A stretch of DNA of 64,000 bases from Magnolia sinica (Eukaryota > Streptophyta > Magnoliopsida > Magnoliales > Magnoliaceae), in NCBI RefSeq assembly GCF_029962835.1, contig NC_080585.1, positions 59,321,443-59,385,442 on the forward strand. The letters are read 5' to 3'. Within the stretch, counting starts at the first letter, position 1; each line of letters starts with the position of its first letter. Of the stretch, positions 59,518-64,000 are shown in pieces. The position numbers and the translations under genes are program-made. The notes below the pieces were generated by a model that searched no databases, was not told where the DNA came from, and saw only the letters and a list, made by a program, of their open reading frames with translations.

Positions 59518-60140
59518 ATGGCTTTTAATTCTAAGTTCAATTTTGAGAAATATTTCGAGAAAAATAACTTTTAATTATGGAAGGTCAAGATGACTGATCT
59601 CCTAGTTAAGCAAGGATTGGATGATGCACTCCTTAATAAACAACCAAAATCTATGACAAATGATGAATTGAACAATATGGATAAAAAAACGAGAACCTCT
59701 ATCCAATTGTGCTTAATTGATGAGGTCTTCTATAATGTCATAAGAGAGAAAACTGTAATAAGTTTATGGGCGAAGTTAGACTATGCGAAGCAATCCCTTG
59801 AGAATCACATATACTTGAAGCTTCAGTTGTTCAATATGAAGATGGCAGAGGGAGGTGATGTTAAGGTCCACATTAGCAACTTTAATAAGATGATTTACAA
59901 ATTATTGGATGTGGAAGAAACGATTAAAGATGAAGATCAGGCATAATCCCATTGAATTCTCTCCTGGTTTTATATGAATCATTTAAGGACTCATTGTGTA
60001 CCAGTAGATTGACCCTTAGTGTCGATACTGTTATCTCAACCCTTCAAGGAAAGGCGATGAGAAAGAAAAACAGTGATATGTGTGCCTCTACTAATGCATT
60101 AGTTACGAGGGGGTGAAATTCTGAGCAAGATAGTGGATCT
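59518..60140 (+). pseudogene. Copia 2 gag remnant
   Basis: Starts ATGGCTTTTAATTC (MAFNSKFNFEKYFEKNN) at 59518, then a stop, then LWKVKMTDLLVKQGLDDALL, QLCLIDEVFYNVIREKTVIS, YLKLQLFNMKMAEGGDV and LLDVEETIKDEDQ. A shifted frame continues with LYESFKD and LSVDTVISTLQGKAM. This is UBN2-type Copia gag, closely related to the one at 18298-18915. It breaks off after SEQDSGSSRSR, where LTR sequence begins. Confidence 0.85.
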
Positions 60141-60149
60141 TCTCGATCG

Positions 60150-60412
60150 AGATTCGGGTGTATCTCAGAGCTTTCTAATTCGTTCCTAGGATTTTAAGAG
60201 TTTATAAGAGGAGATTCGAGACTTGTTCAAATAAGTTATTCTCTCTATCTCTTGTAATGCTTTCATAGTATATTACTATCACTCTGTGCCATTTTTTTTT
60301 CGAAAAGATTTTTTCACGTTAAATTCAGAGTGTTTGAGATTAGACTTAATTGTTATTACGATGACAGTACTTTGTTTGGTTCATCGCTGTATGCTTTTGC
60401 AGTCCCGTAGCA
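60150..60412 (+). repeat. Copia 2 right LTR, 5'-truncated
   Basis: Matches the left LTR from TATCTCAGAGCTTTCTAATT to CAGTCCCGTAGCA. The U3 with its palindrome array is missing, removed together with pol by the internal deletion. Confidence 0.82.
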
Positions 60413-61200
60413 CAAGCCAGCCCCAGGATGAGGTACCCATGGAGCTGTCAATCGGCTTGAGCCATAGTGGTGGCTATGTACAACTCCTAGCCCCCGTCCT
60501 AGCTCTAGCTAGGAAAAGAGTGACATTGTCGAAGGTTTGAAATAGTCTGAATTTATGTTTTTTTTTTTTTCCTTCTTTGAAATCCTCTCCGAATCCCATC
60601 ATATAAATGGTCCTGGCCCTAGTCAGGTATCTTCAAATAGTCAATTCTTTTGTATTACAGTGACCCACTTGACGATTAGAATTAGCTGGTCAACCCTGGT
60701 CTAGACCGACCCAAACACGGGCGTAGATTTCAAGTCTCCCTACAGAGCTGGCCCTGGCAGCTTGGCCCAATGCCAACCCTAATGAGCCCATCTTCTGATG
60801 ATTCTGTATGGCTTCTAGTGTAGATGAAGTACCCACGTAGCTGTCCATCAGCCGGGCTGGAACCGGCGGAGGTCTGTACAGTCCTGGCACACAAGGGAAA
60901 ACCCAAGCAGAGCCTCGTGATGATTATACATGGCCCAATCCTGAGCCTGGTTCGATCTCTTCCATTTCTTGCTTTCGTGCAAGATCCTAGCCGTTCATTA
61001 GGCATGTATTACGAAAAATGGGTGGGCCCAACAGGCTCATAGAAACAGCCTGAGTCCTGACCAACTAATAAACGGGCTTTTATTTTGGCCTGCGCCCAGA
61101 CCTTAGCCTAATTTCTAGCTTGCCCAGCGTAAAATCCAAAAATTCAACAGCCTGTCTGACCCATTAATAGCCTTGGGGAGAGGAAATCAGTATGGGACCT
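60413..61200. other. Gene-free stretch with a spaced direct repeat
   Basis: About 65 bp at 60429-60495 (GATGAGGTACCCATGGAGCT start) recurs diverged at 60824-60890 (GATGAAGTACCCACGTAGCT). The rest has GGGCC/AGCC-rich text. No coding sequence is supported. Confidence 0.4.
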
Positions 61201-61563
61201 ACATGAATACACAATGGACTGTTTAGATCATTATGACCTATTATTATCATCATTATCTACTGTTCATTTTCAGACCATGATTGGATGCTTAGGATCATCA
61301 AGTGCTGTATGAAATTTGTGTCCTCTTGAATCCAAATGGTACCACCATTTATATGAGAGTTTTCATGGTCCAGATTACACGATATTATGATGTCATCAGG
61401 TTATTTGGATTCAATAGCACGGACCGTTCATGGCCTTCTGCCCCCACCAAATGTGATCTAGGCTGTTAATATGTAAAAGTACCATATACGGTCAAAAGAA
61501 TCTCAATGGCCATTGATCATGGCTGTCATATAAATGTACGTGCATGGATAACTAAGATATTTT
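61201..61563. other. Gene-free stretch
   Basis: Non-coding AT-rich DNA with a few 'GGACCGTTCATGG'-like repeat phrases. Nothing else seen. Confidence 0.35.
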
Positions 61564-61671
61564 AAAGGGAATTTTACAAAATAGTACCTCAATTTACATC
61601 CCGATACCTTTTTACATAATGTTTTCATTAAATACCTTATTAATGAGGTACTATTTTGTAAAATTCCCTTT
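61564..61671. mobile_element. 108-bp hairpin MITE
   Basis: Perfect 28-bp inverted arms (61564-61591 and 61644-61671), opening AAAGGGAATTTTACAAAATA, enclose a 52-bp AT-rich loop. TTT on both sides could be a 3-bp duplication. No coding. The arm text resembles small plant MITEs; the superfamily is uncertain. Confidence 0.8.
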
Positions 61672-61830
61672 TTTAATCGTTGAAGTCTTAGTGGTACAAA
61701 CAATCTATGGTGGGATCTGACAAATGAACGGTCTGGATCATCTTCTGTTAGCACAAAAGGGACGAGCCTGGTAGCAAATCTCGAAGAAGTGCAATAACGT
61801 TTCAGTAGGACGCCCGTGTAACAGAAGATA

Positions 61831-62200
61831 ATGTGGGCCCCACTGAGATGTCCGCATAACATCCACCCTGGCCATCAGTTGCAGCAGCTTATGTTTGGAA
61901 GTGAGCCGAAAAATGAGGCAGATCCAAACCTCAAGTGGGCCACACCACAGGAAATATAGGAGATGGAAATGCCCACAATTGAAACCTTCGTGGGGCCCAT
62001 CGTAATGTTTACATGATATCCAATCCGTTCATAACCTAGTTTCCACCAGGATGATGGGCAAACACAAATATCCCTCCTGTTCCAAAGCTTCCGTGGACCT
62101 AAGAAAGTTTCAACGGTGGGTGTTCAACACCCACTTCTTTCGGATCTGCCAAATGTTTGGGCTCCCTTCCTAACATGAGCTGGTGGACCCATGGAGGTTT
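61831..62200. mobile_element. TIR element, copy 3 (right end decayed)
   Basis: Left end GTGGGCCCCACTGAGATGTC. Modules in family order: AATGAGGCAGATCCAAACCT, AAGTGGGCCACACCACAGGA, GTTTACATGATATCCAATCC, AAAGTTTCAACGGTGGGTGT. The right end is degenerate. Confidence 0.5.
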
Positions 62201-62280
62201 GGATCAGACGGACAGGGTTGTCTTAGGCTCTGATTTTTACACTATTTGATTATGACCCCAGCTCGGCCCATCAACAGCGC

Positions 62281-62425
62281 TAGTTAAAACTATTTTATTT
62301 ATTTTTATTTTTACTTTTTTATCACTCCTTTGTTAGTTTTCTGCAGTTTTGTTTGGTATTTTTTTGTTTTTTTGTTTTTTTTTAAAGAAAAAAAGAAAAT
62401 AAAAAAAAAAGAAAAAAGAAAAAGG
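62281..62425. repeat. Poly-T followed by poly-A tract (imperfect palindrome)
   Basis: T-rich run (to about 62382) joined to an A-rich run (62383-62424). It could fold on itself. It may be the decayed joint of two inverted insertions or simple-sequence expansion. Confidence 0.5.
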
Positions 62426-62429
62426 AGGT

Positions 62430-62967
62430 GATTCTTCCTTCTCACATCTGGCACTGATGTACATTTATCCTATCATTCAAATTGTGGGTCCTATTGTTGT
62501 GGGTTCCACTGTGGATGAAAGCATTCTAAAATCACATTGATGTAGCTATCCTAGTCATCCAATTAATGGTTATCAAATGAACGGTACAAAGTAATAGCTT
62601 TGTTAAAAGCCCATATGCATCTCTAAGTCCGCAAATGCACATGCCATCACATATGCCAGCTTGGACATGAGAAATATCCAAGCCACCCATCATGTGTGCC
62701 TCACCTAAGATAAAGGTGGTTGAATCAGTAAGTGGGCCATCATACTTAGAAATGAGTGGACGGGTTAGAAAATATCCGCCGATTTCGGCACAACTGGACA
62801 TTTGTTCAGTTGGCCCATCTGACTAGTGGACCAACCTAATTCTTGAGACGGGAATCTACATTGTGGTGCTTTTCTGATGAATGGCTTGGATATTTATACT
62901 GCATGGATGGTTGGGGTCAATGACGGATGCTGAATCGGTCGATCCGGCGAGCCACCAACCTCAGTGG
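62430..62967. other. Gene-free stretch
   Basis: Non-coding, with isolated repeat phrases (GTGGGTCCTATTG, AAGTGGGCCATCATAC). No ordered element recognised. Confidence 0.35.
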
Positions 62968-62970
62968 ATC

Positions 62971-63421
62971 TATTACTGTGGGCCCCACCTTGATGCATAT
63001 ATTTTATATCCACTCGGCTTTACCAGATCATGAACTGAGAAATGAAGTAGTCCAAATCTCAAGTGGACCAAGCCACAAAAACATTTGTGATTGAACGGCC
63101 ACCATTAAAAACTTCTTAGGCCCACCGTAATGTTTACTTGCCATCCAACATGTCGTTAAGTTGTTTGGTTTTTTTGTTTTTTTTTCATCCAACCAGTTAA
63201 TAAGGTTACACGGACCGGGATGCACGGAAAATGCATGTATCATCCAAAACTTTTGTGGCTTCGAAGATTTTTAATGGTGATCGTTCAATCAACACCGTTT
63301 CCTGTGGTATGTTCCACCTAAGATTTGGATCTAGTTCTGGGCTCATGCCCTAAAAGAAGCTGGAAAAACCGATGGACCGAATGGATATAAAACACACACA
63401 TCACGGTGGGCTCCACAGTCA
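62971..63421. mobile_element. TIR element, copy 4, ~450 bp
   Basis: Left end GTGGGCCCCACCTTGATGCA. The right end, ACACATCACGGTGGGCTCCA on the plus strand, reads TGGAGCCCACCGTGATGTGT inverted; about 30 of 38 terminal bases pair. Interior modules are in the same order as the other copies. No coding. Confidence 0.65.
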
Positions 63422-63576
63422 TGATCTACCGGGGTGGATGGTTTGCTGGATCTACGGAATCAGCGTCCGTCAATGACAAGGACAGTGGATTTACGTACAA
63501 TAATGCTGGTGATACGGTTGAAGAGACCCTGTCATTTTTTAAGTGGCGTAAAACAGTGGCAGGTGGCTAGCGCTGG

Positions 63577-63999
63577 GTGCTCTGTGGGCCCCACCATGAT
63601 GTATTTGTTTTATCCACGCAGTCCATTCACTTTTAAATATCATTTTAAGTCTTGAAATAAAAAATGAAACATATTTAAAACTCAGGTGGACAATAGAAAA
63701 CAGTAGTGATTGAATATCCACCATTAAAAACCTCCTAGGGCCCACTGTAGTGTTGATTAACATCAACCTTTTGATTAGGTCGTACAGACATGGATGAAAG
63801 GAAAAGAAACATAAGTTTGATCCAAAACTTTTTTGGCCCACAAGAAGTTTTTAATGGTGGGCATTCAATCAATGCTGTGTGGTCCACTTAAGATTGATAA
63901 ATCTACTTCATTTTTGGGCTCATTTCATAAAATGAGCTGGAAAGATGGGCGGATAGCATGGATGAAACACATACATCACGGTGGGGCCTACATAGCACT
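63577..63999. mobile_element. TIR element, copy 5, ~423 bp
   Basis: Left end GTGCTCTGTGGGCCCCACCA; right end, inverted, GTGCTATGTAGGCCCCACCG. These are the best-preserved ends in the window. The window stops at the right end, so a target duplication cannot be tested. No coding. Confidence 0.7.
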
Positions 64000-64000
64000 G

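Larger units (their letters stand above)
23163..60412 (+). mobile_element. Copia element 2, split by the Tat element; outermost layer of the nest
   Basis: Pieces: left LTR 23163(approx.)-23716 plus 59366-59463; primer-binding site and gag remnant 59466-60140; partial right LTR about 60150-60412. The LTR halves join across the inserted element at GGTTT. The U3 has a TATA box, TATAAATA, at 23489-23496. The interior beyond gag is missing: the gag zinc-knuckle tail runs straight into mid-LTR sequence near 60150. The left boundary is uncertain, with no TSD identified. Confidence 0.8.

Noticed and set aside
60413..60890. Two diverged ~65-bp repeats as a TSD or LTR pair
   Set aside because: No shared ends, PBS or PPT. 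More likely repetitive GGGCC-rich text.
1..64000. CRISPR array, biosynthetic cluster, rRNA or tRNA genes
   Set aside because: The initiator-tRNA matches are primer-binding sites, not tRNA genes. Repeats have no spacer structure, and only one host gene is present.

Overview
This window is nuclear DNA of a flowering plant. It is dense in retrotransposons and carries one intact protein-coding gene. Evidence for a plant: Ty1/Copia and Ty3/Gypsy elements with plant-type domains (chromodomain chromovirus, Tat-lineage element with an archaeal-type second RNase H and an antisense ORF), primer-binding sites for initiator tRNA-Met, GT-AG introns, and a DUF1191 gene. The abundant 'GTGGGTCCCAC / ACATACATCA' repeat vocabulary resembles what I remember from magnoliid and other woody-angiosperm genomes; that taxonomic guess is inference only.

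Layout. 1-3281: decayed minus-strand Gypsy element (protease, gag, an extra ORF upstream of gag, a partial LTR). 3282-6594: LTR debris, simple repeats and a degenerate repeat field, no gene. 6602-19735: small terminal-inverted-repeat elements split by a long solo LTR (7040-15053, itself holding a 2842-bp solo LTR with TSD ATACC) and by a short Copia element (15435-19547). 20060-22750: the DUF1191 gene (CDS 21595-22548, +), with G-boxes upstream and a probable 5'UTR intron.

23163-60412 is one stack of nested insertions. An old Copia element was split by a Tat-lineage Gypsy element (23717-59360, TSD GGTTT). The Tat element was then hit by a full chromovirus (25224-37797), a solo LTR of the same chromovirus family (38631-42604, TSD TCGGA) and a 10.55-kb element with 4.47-kb LTRs and a 1.6-kb internal region in which I see no coding (47593-58145; LARD-like). 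Removing these leaves a Tat element of about 8.5 kb. Its gag, protease, second RNase H and integrase read on the minus strand, and an intron-containing antisense ORF ('putative gypsy type transposon' family) reads on the plus strand and is split twice.

60413-64000: repeats, a 108-bp hairpin MITE and several ~420-450-bp elements with inverted ends; no gene seen.

The genes do not form a pathway. No CRISPR array, gene cluster, rRNA or tRNA gene was seen. The most informative content is the insertion history and some unusual LTR architectures: palindrome arrays, a bZIP-site cluster and an expanding minisatellite.
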